Assembly: GCA_903831575.1 (NCBI GenBank)
Contig: CAIKYB010000037.1
Span: 142,398-206,397, forward strand
Reading direction: 5' to 3'
DNA from: an uncultured Bacteroidota bacterium
Lineage (GTDB): Bacteria > Bacteroidota > Bacteroidia > Chitinophagales > Chitinophagaceae
Length of the DNA: 64,000 bases
Within the stretch, counting starts at the first letter, position 1; the number at the start of each line of letters is the position of its first letter. The notes beneath the pieces are model-generated. The model ran no database searches, was not told where the DNA came from, and was given only the letters and a program-made list of their open reading frames with translations. Of the stretch, positions 39,002 to 49,917 are shown in pieces. A program made the translations under genes and the position numbers.

Positions 39002-41515
39002 TTAAAAAAGTTCCCCCTGGTTATTTTCCTTATCAGTATTCTCCCACTCCATTTCTACAGTCTTGGAAAAATCCACCAATTTGGATCCTACTGCTTTCCA
39101 GCCCATGAGCTCTACTAATTTTGCGACCTTAAATTTCGCATTATTTATTTGCTGACCACGTCCACTTTTTACTCTCAATACAGGCTCATTTGAAGTGGTT
39201 ACAGCTTCTAGTACATTCCCTTTTCCTTCTTTGATAAAAAAGAATTTGGTATTAAGTGTAGTCGTTTCTATTTTAAATCTTTTGATATTATATTGAAGTT
39301 TGTCATTATCCAGATATACTGCAGTAATAATTTTTTCTTGGTTATATTTTTCAATTAATAACATTTTTTCAGGATCAAATCTTTGATTGAGTTCCTGGTC
39401 TGTTATTTCATAATTACCATCATTATAGATGACTAGTAAGCGATCTTCTGCATCAAACATACCCAAATACTCACCTTTCTCCTCTGCATTTAATCTGCCA
39501 AATTTATCATCAAACCATAATTTCTTAGCACTAAGCGTTGACTTACCAGCTTCTTTGAACTTAACCATTTTAATAGGATATTTGGTAACTTGATTCCCCA
39601 TACTGCTTCTTCCTTTGATTTCCATTTCTTCGAAATAAAAATCTAATTCTTTATTTCTTGCACTACAATTTGGACTAAGTATTATTTTAACCTGTTCAGC
39701 TTCCCCATTTGCATTTGCAGAGAAATAATGCACTTTACTTTTATCTGAACCTTTAGTTAATTCATATTCTTTTTCTCTGGTTACACCTGTAACGTTGAAT
39801 CGTTTAGCAAAACTTACACCTGTCTTACCATCTAGATAGATCATGTTATAAGTAGTCCTTTCATCATTTTTCTGAAAGAGTGCAACATGAATAATATCCT
39901 TTCCGATAAACACTTTGTCTGAAACACGAACTACTTTCATTGTGCCTCCTTTAGTAAAGGCAATGATATCATCCAAATCACTGCACTCGATAATAAACTC
40001 ATCTTTTTTCAAAGAAGTACCAATAAATCCATCTTCAAAATTTGCATACAACTTTGTATTGGCGATAGCTACAGACTTTGCTTGAATCGTATCGAAAAGT
40101 TTTATTTCAGTTTTGCGTTCTCTTCCTTTTCCGTATTTCTTTAATAAATTTTCATAATACGCGACTGTAAAATCAACAAGATTATTTAAATCACTTTTAA
40201 CCTGTTTTATTTCTGCTTCTAAATTTTTTATTTGATCATTGAGGTCATCAATATCTAATTTATAGATTCTTCTTACAGGTTTTTCTGTAAGTTTTAAGAT
40301 GTCATCTTTAGAAATTTCTCTTTTTAATTTCTTTTTAAAAGGTTCAAATGCTTTGTCAATAGCAAGAATTACTTTGTCCCAAGTCTCATGCTTCTTTTCC
40401 AGTTCTTTGTATATCTTCTCTTCAAAGAATATTTTTTCTAAAGAAGTATAATGCCACTTTTCAAGTAACTCAGCTAATTTAATTTCTAGTTCTTTTTTGA
40501 GAAGATCTTTTGTGTTTTCAGATGAAATTTTAAGCAATTCTGTAACGGAAAGGAATTGTGGTTTTTTATTTACAATTACACATGCGTTAGGAGAAATGCT
40601 TACTTCACAATCTGTAAAAGCATAAAGCGCATCTATTGTAATATCTGGAGAAATCCCAGGAGCTAATTCGATAATAATTTCAACATCTGCTGCAGTATGA
40701 TCGGTAACTTTTTTTATTTTTATTTTCCCTTGATCATTTGCTTTTACAATACTCTCCATCAATTGAGTCGTAGTAACCGAAAATGGAACACTTCTAATCA
40801 CAAGTGTCTTTTTATCTTGTTCTTCTATTAAAGCACGAACTCTGATTTTACCTCCTCTTTTTCCATCCAAATAGTTGCTAGAATCCATCGTGCCTCCAGT
40901 TTGGAAATCAGGTAATATTTCAAACTTTTTTCCGCGAAGATTTTTTATAGATGCTTCAATTAATTCACAGAAATTATGAGGTAGAATTTTTGTAGCTAAA
41001 CCCACTGCAATACCTTCAGCACCCTGAGCCAATAATAAAGGAAATTTCATGGGGAGTGTTACTGGTTCATTTTTACGGCCATCATAACTCAATTGCCAAT
41101 TGGTAGTTTTAGCATTGAATGCAACTTCTAAAGCAAATTTACTCAATCGTGCTTCAATATACCTGGCAGCAGCTGCATCATCACCAGTACGAACATCACC
41201 CCAGTTTCCTTGTGTATCAATTAATAAATCTTTCTGACCTAAATTAACAATTGCATCACCGATACTGGCATCTCCATGAGGATGGTATTGCATACTCTGA
41301 CCGATGATATTAGCAACTTTATTGTAACGTCCATCATCCATTTCCTTCATCGCATGTAGGATTCTTCGTTGCACAGGTTTCAAACCATCCTCTACAGCAG
41401 GCACAGCTCTTTCTAATATAACATAGCTTGCATAATCTAAAAACCAGGTTTTATATTGTCCACTCACTCCTTTATCACTATGAGTGTATTCTTCTTTAAC
41501 TTTTTTTGTAGCCAT
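39002..41515 (-). CDS. parC: DNA topoisomerase IV subunit A
   Basis: LDYASYVILERAVPAVEDGLKPVQRRILHAM; YHPHGDASIGDAIVNLGQ; AARYIEARLS (catalytic Tyr). Confidence 0.92.
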   Translation of the reverse strand: MATKKVKEEYTHSDKGVSGQYKTWFLDYASYVILERAVPAVEDGLKPVQRRILHAMKEMDDGRYNKVANIIGQSMQYHPHGDASIGDAIVNLGQKDLLIDTQGNWGDVRTGDDAAAARYIEARLSKFALEVAFNAKTTNWQLSYDGRKNEPVTLPMKFPLLLAQGAEGIAVGLATKILPHNFCELIEASIKNLRGKKFEILPDFQTGGTMDSSNYLDGKRGGKIRVRALIEEQDKKTLVIRSVPFSVTTTQLMESIVKANDQGKIKIKKVTDHTAADVEIIIELAPGISPDITIDALYAFTDCEVSISPNACVIVNKKPQFLSVTELLKISSENTKDLLKKELEIKLAELLEKWHYTSLEKIFFEEKIYKELEKKHETWDKVILAIDKAFEPFKKKLKREISKDDILKLTEKPVRRIYKLDIDDLNDQIKNLEAEIKQVKSDLNNLVDFTVAYYENLLKKYGKGRERKTEIKLFDTIQAKSVAIANTKLYANFEDGFIGTSLKKDEFIIECSDLDDIIAFTKGGTMKVVRVSDKVFIGKDIIHVALFQKNDERTTYNMIYLDGKTGVSFAKRFNVTGVTREKEYELTKGSDKSKVHYFSANANGEAEQVKIILSPNCSARNKELDFYFEEMEIKGRSSMGNQVTKYPIKMVKFKEAGKSTLSAKKLWFDDKFGRLNAEEKGEYLGMFDAEDRLLVIYNDGNYEITDQELNQRFDPEKMLLIEKYNQEKIITAVYLDNDKLQYNIKRFKIETTTLNTKFFFIKEGKGNVLEAVTTSNEPVLRVKSGRGQQINNAKFKVAKLVELMGWKAVGSKLVDFSKTVEMEWENTDKENNQGELF

Positions 41516-41539
41516 TCTATTTATATAATTCGTGTAATA

Positions 41540-42355
41540 TTATTCTGATTTAGAATGATATTTTAATTCAAAGTCTTTCATGTTTCCTATTTTCCCTTGT
41601 ACATCAAACTGATCCATAGCCAACAATGTTTTTAATCTCCAAAGCAGGTAAGCGTCACCAGTTGTATGCTTAGATTTACCTAAAAAATTATGAATAATTT
41701 TCTGAGCCTTTTGCCAATCAGGCATAATAAATTTCTTTAAATCACTGTCATAAAAATCGTAATCGTGTTGTGCCAATTTTTTTCCGCCTTCAAGAATTCT
41801 AACCCCTTTATTTTCTGCGCAAATTTTTGTCCATTCATCAGGATCTACTTCAAATTCGCTTAATGTAATATCCCTGGCTAGTTTTTTTGCTTTTAAAAAT
41901 TCTCTTGCTGGAATTTCAGATAGCCAAACAGGGTAAAAAATATTTCCTTTCTCGTTGATAAAGGGAAGATTGTTGAGATAAAGAATTGAAACGCGCCCTT
42001 GGAATTCTTTCATGAAAGGAAGTAACCAATAGTAACCTGATACATCGTGTTTATTTTGAGCAGCCCAAATCCAGATGGTTTCAGTCTCATATGTCTTCAT
42101 GGCTTCTACAACACGACTGATAGTCTCCGTGTCATCATATGTTTCTGATAACTTATTTTCATAATCACCTCCAGCTAAAACACTTTGCCACCAATGGTTA
42201 CGCGCGGCAATCCCATCTTCACTATAAATATTTTCCAGTGGACCAACTGCGAAATCATCTCTGATTAATACAACTTCTCCATGTATGGTTTCATCCATTG
42301 CAATTGCTGCTTTCAATTGAGCAACATCGGGTTCATTAAAAACAATATGTATCAT
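41540..42355 (-). CDS. DUF1835 domain protein
   Basis: MIHIVFNEPDVAQLKAAIAMDETIHGEVVLIRDDFAVGPL. Confidence 0.8.
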   Translation of the reverse strand: MIHIVFNEPDVAQLKAAIAMDETIHGEVVLIRDDFAVGPLENIYSEDGIAARNHWWQSVLAGGDYENKLSETYDDTETISRVVEAMKTYETETIWIWAAQNKHDVSGYYWLLPFMKEFQGRVSILYLNNLPFINEKGNIFYPVWLSEIPAREFLKAKKLARDITLSEFEVDPDEWTKICAENKGVRILEGGKKLAQHDYDFYDSDLKKFIMPDWQKAQKIIHNFLGKSKHTTGDAYLLWRLKTLLAMDQFDVQGKIGNMKDFELKYHSKSE

Positions 42356-42377
42356 TTATCTATTTTTCTAGTTAGGG

Positions 42378-43817
42378 TTAAATAAATTTCACTTTCCATA
42401 AAGCAAACCAGCACATGCGTAAAAGCATGATACCGTGTTTAAATCTTGAAATATTAGTGCTGCCATAAACTCGTTCTCTGTATCTGATTGGTAAATCAAT
42501 GATTTTAAGATTTAATTTATAAGCGCCGAAAAGTAAATCAAAATCACCAAATGGATCAAATTCTCCAAAAAAGCTTCTGTTTTGAACGAGTTTTTCATAA
42601 TCTTTTCTAAACATGACTTTAGTTCCGCAAAGTGAATCTTTTATGGGCTGCTGTATTAACCATGAAAATGCAGCACCAAAAAATTTATTGCCTAAAGTAT
42701 TTAAGAATTGCATAGCATTGTCATCCATTGGGTAGACCAATCTTGAACCATTTATAAACTCCGCTTTACCTGTAGCAATGGCATTATAAAACTTAGGCAA
42801 CTCTTCAGGGGGAACCGTAAGATCCGCATCTAAAATCATCAATATATCGCCAGTTGCGATGGAATAACCCTTTCTAACGGCATCACCTTTTCCCTTCCCT
42901 TCTTGCTGCGTTATTACAATATTATGTGAGTGACTATATTTCTCTTTTATCTGTTGAATAACTTCCCAGGTATTGTCGGTACTATTCCCTTCAACAAAAA
43001 TAATTTCTTGTTTAGAACCAAATTGAGGTAATCGAAGAATAGCATTCTCAATATTACCTGCTTCGTTGCGCGCAGGAATCACAATAGTAGTTGAATATTG
43101 TGATTCCTGGTTGTTTTCCTGAGGGAGAAGAACCGGTCTTGCAAAAACGAATTGACTTAAACACAAATGTTTGATAAGAGGTAATTGTGCAATGTATTTA
43201 TTGAAAAGCCACGACAGCAAAGGGATATTCACAGGAATCAACATCCTTTTACTTTCTCTGTAAGTATCAAAATTAGCTAGCATTAATAAATTGGTGATGT
43301 CCTTTCTGGAGAGCCAGTTTTGCTGTGGACTTTTTTTCTTGAGCCCAATAAACTCTGCGAAATGCAAAATAGATTCCCATAAATAATTATAATGCGTAAT
43401 TATAATTCTTGTTTGCGGATGCGAAACTTTTCTGATTTGAAGAAGTACATCCTGTACATTTTCCAAATATCCAATTACGTTAGATATGATAATGACGTCA
43501 AATTTTCGATCAATCGTAAGATCTTCTGCATTCATTACATAGAAATCAACTGATGGGCAATTGATTTTGGCTTCGGTAATCATCGTTTCAGAGAAATCAA
43601 TCCCTGCTTTATAACTTCCTTTTATTTTAGAAATAGTTTGACCTGTAGAACAACCGATTTCCAATACACTGTTATCAGGATGAATAAAATAGTTGCAGTA
43701 TTTTACAAGGTCGTTGTAATAGTAGTTAAATTTTCTTCGGTATGTTTTATATTCTCGTGCTATGCCTTCGAAATAGTCGTGAATTTTTTTTTGATGATTT
43801 GTGGGTGAAATATTCAT
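42378..43817 (-). CDS. Fusion protein: SAM-dependent methyltransferase + family 2 glycosyltransferase
   Basis: N-terminal VLEIGCSTGQTISKIKGSYKAGIDFSETMI; C-terminal TTIVIPARNEAGNIENAI...GDILMILDADLTVPPEELPKF. Confidence 0.88.
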   Translation of the reverse strand: MNISPTNHQKKIHDYFEGIAREYKTYRRKFNYYYNDLVKYCNYFIHPDNSVLEIGCSTGQTISKIKGSYKAGIDFSETMITEAKINCPSVDFYVMNAEDLTIDRKFDVIIISNVIGYLENVQDVLLQIRKVSHPQTRIIITHYNYLWESILHFAEFIGLKKKSPQQNWLSRKDITNLLMLANFDTYRESKRMLIPVNIPLLSWLFNKYIAQLPLIKHLCLSQFVFARPVLLPQENNQESQYSTTIVIPARNEAGNIENAILRLPQFGSKQEIIFVEGNSTDNTWEVIQQIKEKYSHSHNIVITQQEGKGKGDAVRKGYSIATGDILMILDADLTVPPEELPKFYNAIATGKAEFINGSRLVYPMDDNAMQFLNTLGNKFFGAAFSWLIQQPIKDSLCGTKVMFRKDYEKLVQNRSFFGEFDPFGDFDLLFGAYKLNLKIIDLPIRYRERVYGSTNISRFKHGIMLLRMCWFALWKVKFI

Positions 43818-43836
43818 AATTCTTTATTAATAGATT

Positions 43837-45489
43837 TTAATATTGTAACTCATATAGAACAGCATCGGTATCAGGTGTTGTGCCAATTCTTTTTTTCTCT
43901 TTTAACATTGCCGGATAAGCATTGTTAATCACACTTAAATAATTGGTGACTGTGCCAAAAATATGGTCTTGTAGAACGTATCGTATGTGATCCCTTTTAT
44001 AAGAATTTAAAATAGAATCTGCAGTTTGATTTTTATCTGGAGATTTATAAACACCAGCAAATAAATATCCATCGCTAACTACATAGCCCATTTCTTGTTT
44101 GCGTACCAAAATCTTTTCTTTTGTGGAAATGTTTTTACTACACCATTCACACATGGCTAAATAATTTTGCCAATTAGGATCGAATCCTGCATACTTATCC
44201 CCATTATTGAAATCACTCATTATGGATGATTTCTCATCAAACAAACCGACTGACTTTACAGTAGTGGTGATGAGGGATAAAGAAAACAAAATGATGTATA
44301 GCGAACTTCCGATTCCTTTTAAAAAAGTAGTTGAGAGTTGATAGAGGGCATAAAGTAATCCTATAATCCAAAAGGGGGAAAATATCAGGATCAATCTGTC
44401 TTGATCCCAAAAAGCCTGAAGAATTAAAAATGTGGCAAGACTTAATGCAAAAGCGAATAAGTAATTAATAATAATTATTAAATCCTTTTTTCTGTAAGCT
44501 ATATAAAGTCCAAATAACATCAGCGCATACATAAAAATTGTTGCGATTGGGGAGTTGCTTAATGGAGCATCAGTATCTGTGGGAGCTTTTCTCAATCCCA
44601 TACTACTAAGCATATGCTTGGAAAGGTACTGATTTGAATTGTCCACTACTCTTCCAAAAAATCCTGCTAAATCTTCTTTACCATCAGCATCTGAGTAAGC
44701 ATTCTTATTTAATAGAATCTTTAGCTGGCTATCAAGCTGAGGTGGTGCAGCAAATTGTGATTTGTATACATAGAATGCACCAAACATTAATAAAAAACCG
44801 ATCACTGTTATTAAAGCAGCTTTGTAATGTTTAAATAATAACATGGGGGCAATAACTAGTGGGAAACTTATTATGCCTATGTTTCTCGTAATCCCCAAAG
44901 TGTAGATAAAAACACCTAATAAAATACAAGGGATTAAAAAATGAATCCATGGTTTGTTATTATCAGACAAACAAAATTTAAACAAAATAAAAAAACAAAT
45001 TGATTCCAGCAGAAGATAAAATGATTCTGATAATAAATAACTGGAGTAAATAAGTTCTAAGCTATTGAAAGCATATAAAGCAATGAAAGGCAATAGTATC
45101 ATGGGCTTCAGCTTTCCTTTTAATGCAAAAAAGAAAAAAGGGATACTTGTAATAAAAGATACAAACGAAACCATTTTAAGCAACTGGATATCAATTACGC
45201 CCTTAAGTTTAATCATTAATGCAAGAACCATAGGAAAAAATGGACCTTGATAACTTGGGAAAGTATGATTTTTTAAAAACTCATTTGCTCTCATTACATA
45301 TGAAGAGTCATCGCCGGATAATGAAATTCTCGGGTCAAATATTTTCCAGCTGAATAAGATAGCTAAAGCCAAAATGAAATAAAAAATAAAGTTTTGTTTA
45401 TTTTGAAGAGCATCATTCATCTTGTCAATAAAGGAGTTTCCTTCTTGTTTAAGATTTGGATGTGGCTTAGTTTTTTCTTTGTTTTTCAT
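43837..45489 (-). CDS. GT39/ArnT-like polytopic glycosyltransferase
   Basis: Many TMs; SLSGDDSSYVMRANEFLKNHTFPSYQGPFFPM resembles the first periplasmic loop of GT-C enzymes. Confidence 0.7.
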   Translation of the reverse strand: MKNKEKTKPHPNLKQEGNSFIDKMNDALQNKQNFIFYFILALAILFSWKIFDPRISLSGDDSSYVMRANEFLKNHTFPSYQGPFFPMVLALMIKLKGVIDIQLLKMVSFVSFITSIPFFFFALKGKLKPMILLPFIALYAFNSLELIYSSYLLSESFYLLLESICFFILFKFCLSDNNKPWIHFLIPCILLGVFIYTLGITRNIGIISFPLVIAPMLLFKHYKAALITVIGFLLMFGAFYVYKSQFAAPPQLDSQLKILLNKNAYSDADGKEDLAGFFGRVVDNSNQYLSKHMLSSMGLRKAPTDTDAPLSNSPIATIFMYALMLFGLYIAYRKKDLIIIINYLFAFALSLATFLILQAFWDQDRLILIFSPFWIIGLLYALYQLSTTFLKGIGSSLYIILFSLSLITTTVKSVGLFDEKSSIMSDFNNGDKYAGFDPNWQNYLAMCEWCSKNISTKEKILVRKQEMGYVVSDGYLFAGVYKSPDKNQTADSILNSYKRDHIRYVLQDHIFGTVTNYLSVINNAYPAMLKEKKRIGTTPDTDAVLYELQY

Positions 45490-45499
45490 TTGTTAAAAA

Positions 45500-47380
45500 T
45501 TAGTCTTCAATTAATTCTAATTCTACTCTTAAATTCTCAATGATGAAATCCTGACGTTGAGGTGTATTTTTTCCCATGTAATATTCAAGTAGGTTTTGAA
45601 CATGCTCACCATGATCCATTATTACTGGTTGTAATCTCATATCAACTCCAATGAAACGAGCGAATTCATCCGGGCTGATTTCTCCTAATCCCTTAAATCT
45701 TGTAATCTCTGGTTTTGAGCCCAATTTTTTAATCGCTGCTTTTTTTTCTGTCTCATCATAGCAATATATAGTTTCTTGTTTGTTTCTTACTCTGAATAAA
45801 GGTGTTTCAAGAATATAAATATGGCCATTTTTTACAAGGTCTGGAAAGAATTGGAGAAAGAAAGTCATTAATAATAATCTTATATGCAAACCATCAACAT
45901 CCGCATCAGTAGCAATGATAATATTATTATAACGCAACCCTTCATAACCTTCTTCAATATTTAATGCATGTTGCAATAAGTTAAATTCTTCATTTTCATA
46001 AACAATCTTTTTAGTAAGACCATAACAATTCAATGGTTTACCACGAAGACTAAATACGGCCTGAGTATTTACACTTCGAGCTTTTGTAATAGAACCACTT
46101 GCACTATCTCCTTCTGTAATAAATATTGAAGACTCTTTTTGTTTTTCAATAATTAAATCTTTTTCTTTTCCTGTAGGTTCATCATTATAATGATATTTGC
46201 AATCTCGTAATTTTTTATTATGCAGATTTGCTTTCTTTGCTCTTTCATTAGCTAACTTTTTAATTCCAGCTAATTCTTTACGTTCTCTTTCATTTTGTTC
46301 AATTCGTTTTTTTATGGAGTCTGCAATAGTTGGATTTCGATGAAGATAATTATCTAATTCTTTCATTAAAAAATCGCCAACGAAATTTTTCATACTTGGG
46401 CCATTCTCATAAACCGTTTGAGAGCCTAATTTTGTTTTTGTCTGGCTTTCAAACACTGGCTCTTGAACTCTAACTGAAATAGCAGCGCAAATACTTCCTC
46501 TTATATCAGAAGCATCATAATCCTTTTTGAAAAAATCTCTGATTGTTTTTACAAACCCTTCTCTGAATGCCGCAAGATGTGTTCCTCCTTGCGTTGTAAA
46601 CTGACCATTTACAAAACTATAATATTCTTCGCCATACCCGTTGCCGTGAGTAAATGCAACCTCGATATCATCCCCTTTTATATGAATAATAGGATACCTG
46701 ATTTCATCTTCATTAGTTTTACGTTGAAGTAAATCTAATAAGCCATTTTTGCTGACGTATCTTTTACCATTTAAATTCAAAACCAAACCTGCATTCAAAT
46801 AGCAATAATTCCAAAACTGGTTATCCAGATATTCCTGAACAAAGTGAAAATTTTTGAATACTGTTTCATCAGGTATAAAAGTTACGAAAGTGCCGTTACT
46901 TTCTTTTGTAGCTATTTCTTTGTGTTCTTTTTTAAGAATGCCTCTTTCAAATTCTGCAGTCTTCTCCTTTCCTTCTCTATATGCCGTTACTTTAAAATAA
47001 TTACTAAGCGCATTTACTGCTTTTGTACCCACTCCATTTAAACCCACACTTTTTTGGAATGCTTTACTATCGTATTTAGCACCTGTATTTATTTTACTTA
47101 CTACATCAACTACTTTGCCTAATGGAATGCCACGACCAAAATCTCGGATGGTAATTGTTTTCCCTTCAATATTAACATCAATATGTTTGCCATAACCCAT
47201 CGTATGCTCGTCAATACAATTATCTATAACTTCTTTTATAAGAACATAAACACCATCATCGGCACTACTGCCATCTCCTAATTTACCAATATACATTCCC
47301 GGACGAAGACGAATATGTTCTCTCCAATCCAGGCTTCTTATACTGTCTTCGTTATAATCAAATATTTCCTTTTCCGCCAT
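45500..47380 (-). CDS. parE: DNA topoisomerase IV subunit B
   Basis: [72 protein letters not shown]. Confidence 0.93.
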   Translation of the reverse strand: MAEKEIFDYNEDSIRSLDWREHIRLRPGMYIGKLGDGSSADDGVYVLIKEVIDNCIDEHTMGYGKHIDVNIEGKTITIRDFGRGIPLGKVVDVVSKINTGAKYDSKAFQKSVGLNGVGTKAVNALSNYFKVTAYREGKEKTAEFERGILKKEHKEIATKESNGTFVTFIPDETVFKNFHFVQEYLDNQFWNYCYLNAGLVLNLNGKRYVSKNGLLDLLQRKTNEDEIRYPIIHIKGDDIEVAFTHGNGYGEEYYSFVNGQFTTQGGTHLAAFREGFVKTIRDFFKKDYDASDIRGSICAAISVRVQEPVFESQTKTKLGSQTVYENGPSMKNFVGDFLMKELDNYLHRNPTIADSIKKRIEQNERERKELAGIKKLANERAKKANLHNKKLRDCKYHYNDEPTGKEKDLIIEKQKESSIFITEGDSASGSITKARSVNTQAVFSLRGKPLNCYGLTKKIVYENEEFNLLQHALNIEEGYEGLRYNNIIIATDADVDGLHIRLLLMTFFLQFFPDLVKNGHIYILETPLFRVRNKQETIYCYDETEKKAAIKKLGSKPEITRFKGLGEISPDEFARFIGVDMRLQPVIMDHGEHVQNLLEYYMGKNTPQRQDFIIENLRVELELIED

Positions 47381-47474
47381 TTTGATAATTTAGTTTTCTT
47401 ATTTTTCTGGATAAAAAATATGCTTTTTAAACTTGCGAATATAACAGAATGGCTTGATTTTTACTAGTATACAT

Positions 47475-47483
47475 TTATCCACA
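47475..47483 (+). promoter_or_regulatory. Consensus DnaA-box 9-mer TTATCCACA
   Basis: Exact match in the parE / YkgJ divergent intergenic region. Confidence 0.25.
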
Positions 47484-47624
47484 TCATTAATATAATGTGT
47501 GTAAACTTTGTTTTTCTGTTTTAAATAGCTTTTACGTCCCTTATTTATGGCTTTTAGATATTGAAAACCTCAAATCGTACTTATTTTATTAGCTTTGTCA
47601 ATTCATTTATAATACTAAATATAA

Positions 47625-48143
47625 TTGTCTATTTATATAGAGTCAAATAAAGAAACCATTGCAAGTCTTGCAAATACTCGTCAGGAGGAGAATATTACTT
47701 TCCGGAGTTTTTTAAAAAAGAGAGATGCCGCTTCCATTGACAATTTGGTATTCAAGATCAATGAAATTGTAGAAGATAAAATAGATTGTACGGATTGTGG
47801 CGCTTGTTGTAATGGACTAATGATTAATGTTACTGAATTAGAATCAGAACGAGTTGCGGAACATTTATTAATGAGTAAAACTGATTTCAAAGAAAAATAC
47901 ATTGAGGAAAGTTTGGGAGGCCAGTTAATTATAAACACCATCCCTTGTCATTTTTTGAATGAAAAAAAATGCACTATTTATGAAAATAGATTTAAAGAGT
48001 GCAGAGAATTCCCTCATTTGAATAGACCTCATTTTACGGATCGTTTGTTTGGTACATTGATTCATTACAGTATTTGTCCGATAATTTATAATGTAGTAGA
48101 GCAGTTAAAAATAGAAACAAATTTTATAGAAAATAAAAAATAA
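47625..48143 (+). CDS. YkgJ-family cysteine-cluster protein
   Basis: [42 protein letters not shown] start. Confidence 0.88.
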   Translation: MSIYIESNKETIASLANTRQEENITFRSFLKKRDAASIDNLVFKINEIVEDKIDCTDCGACCNGLMINVTELESERVAEHLLMSKTDFKEKYIEESLGGQLIINTIPCHFLNEKKCTIYENRFKECREFPHLNRPHFTDRLFGTLIHYSICPIIYNVVEQLKIETNFIENKK

Positions 48144-48151
48144 CACATCAT

Positions 48152-48940
48152 ATGGATTTAAATTTAAATGGTAAATCTGCATTGGTTTGTGGAAGTACTC
48201 AAGGACTTGGATTAGCCTCGGCTATTGAGATTGCTTTGCTTGGAGCGTCTGTGATTCTTATGGCAAGAGATGAAGAGAAATTAAAATCAGTAATAGGATT
48301 ATTGGATGTTTCTTCCGGGCAAAAGCACAGCTATATAGTTGCGGATTTCTCTAATCATCAATCTGTTAAGATTGCTATTGATAATTATTTATTAGGTAAC
48401 CATTCCATTCATATATTGGTTAATAATACCGGAGGACCAGTTGGTGGGACTGCCATGAATGCAAATATTGATGAGTTTTTGCAAGCATTTAATAACCATT
48501 TAATTTGTAATCATATTTTAGTGCAGGCAATTGTACCAGGAATGAAGACAAGCAACTTCGGAAGAATCATTAATATCATTTCTACTTCTGTAAAACAACC
48601 TATTCAGGGATTAGGCGTTAGCAATACTATCAGAGCTGCTGTAGCTAATTGGAGCAAGACCTTGGCAACAGAACTTGGTCAATATGGTATTACCGTAAAC
48701 AATGTATTGCCAGGATTTACTCAGACTGGAAGAGCAGATTATATCATCAAGAAAAAAGCAGCCTCTACTGGCCATACCGAAAAAGAAATAATAGATGACC
48801 TTGTTAAAGAAATTCCTGTAGGCAGAATAGGACAGCCTAACGAATTAGGTGCTGCAGTTGCATTCCTTTGTTCACCAGCGGCTTCTTATATAAATGGAAT
48901 CAACCTTCCTGTTGATGGAGGAAGAACAGGTTGTTTGTAA
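48152..48940 (+). CDS. Short-chain dehydrogenase/reductase
   Basis: [75 protein letters not shown]. Confidence 0.9.
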   Translation: MDLNLNGKSALVCGSTQGLGLASAIEIALLGASVILMARDEEKLKSVIGLLDVSSGQKHSYIVADFSNHQSVKIAIDNYLLGNHSIHILVNNTGGPVGGTAMNANIDEFLQAFNNHLICNHILVQAIVPGMKTSNFGRIINIISTSVKQPIQGLGVSNTIRAAVANWSKTLATELGQYGITVNNVLPGFTQTGRADYIIKKKAASTGHTEKEIIDDLVKEIPVGRIGQPNELGAAVAFLCSPAASYINGINLPVDGGRTGCL

Positions 48941-48951
48941 TAAGTATTGCT

Positions 48952-49851
48952 TTATTGATTGTCAACTCTAACTTCTAAAGTATTTTGCAAAGATGTAGAC
49001 AAGTTGCTAAGTAAATTATAAGTCGAAAGTGTTTCAATATCTCTAACTGAGGTACGATAAGTTCTCCATTTAGTATCGACATCATTATTATTAGGCATGA
49101 TAACACTAATTACTCTGGTATTAGTATTTACTCTGGCTAAATCACCTCCTCCATTTGATAACACTACAATTACTTTCCAAACAAAAGCAGGAACAGCTAT
49201 TCGGTCATTGTCAATACTATTAATAATATTTCCTCCAGTAACATAAGAACCACCATTACCAGAAGCACCAGAAATAATATACAACTCTTTCCCTAATCCA
49301 ACCAAAGAGTCTCTACAATAGTTTTCTAGACCTGCCCAAGTAATTTGATTATTGCGAGGTGCCTGAGGAACTATATTAGTCATGAAAAAGGTTGAATTAT
49401 TTGCATCAAGAGAAGTGGTTCTATCTGCTGAAGGGCACATATGTCCTCTATCGAATCCTGAGTTGCTATAACTAGTTGATGTAACTTGATACCATCCAGA
49501 AGGAAGGTGGTCGTTAGGAGCAAAAGAATTTTGTCTAGAAACCGAACCTAAATCAGAAGCAGATAAATGCCAACTCACCCAATTGGGAATACCACGATCA
49601 CGATTATACGAAACCGAATAAAAGCCTTCTTTAATAAGATAATTATCAATATCTAAAATATTTAAGGTAGCACCGCTTGGATTTCCCATAACTAAAGTGC
49701 TATCAGTGGCTGCTGATGGAGGAGCTACAGGAGATACAATTATTGTTGCACCAACAGGATTAGTAGTAGTTACCAAATTTGGATCTTTCTTACAAGAAGT
49801 TATTAATACTAGTATCGAAAGAGCCGCAACAGTTAATTTAATATGCTTCAT
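48952..49851 (-). CDS. DNA/RNA non-specific endonuclease (NUC1-like), lipoprotein
   Basis: Lipobox LVLITSCKK; DRGHMCPSADRT catalytic motif; NNQITWAGLENYCRD. Confidence 0.92.
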   Translation of the reverse strand: MKHIKLTVAALSILVLITSCKKDPNLVTTTNPVGATIIVSPVAPPSAATDSTLVMGNPSGATLNILDIDNYLIKEGFYSVSYNRDRGIPNWVSWHLSASDLGSVSRQNSFAPNDHLPSGWYQVTSTSYSNSGFDRGHMCPSADRTTSLDANNSTFFMTNIVPQAPRNNQITWAGLENYCRDSLVGLGKELYIISGASGNGGSYVTGGNIINSIDNDRIAVPAFVWKVIVVLSNGGGDLARVNTNTRVISVIMPNNNDVDTKWRTYRTSVRDIETLSTYNLLSNLSTSLQNTLEVRVDNQ

Positions 49852-49917
49852 AAAGAAGATTTATTTAAAATTTAAGTACCAAAACTAATCAATTCTATTG
49901 AATTTCATCATATATCT

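Noticed and set aside
48952-49851. Secreted nuclease considered as a toxin or defence effector
   Set aside because: It is a stand-alone lipoprotein nuclease with no immunity gene, delivery domain or defence neighbours; probably nutritional.
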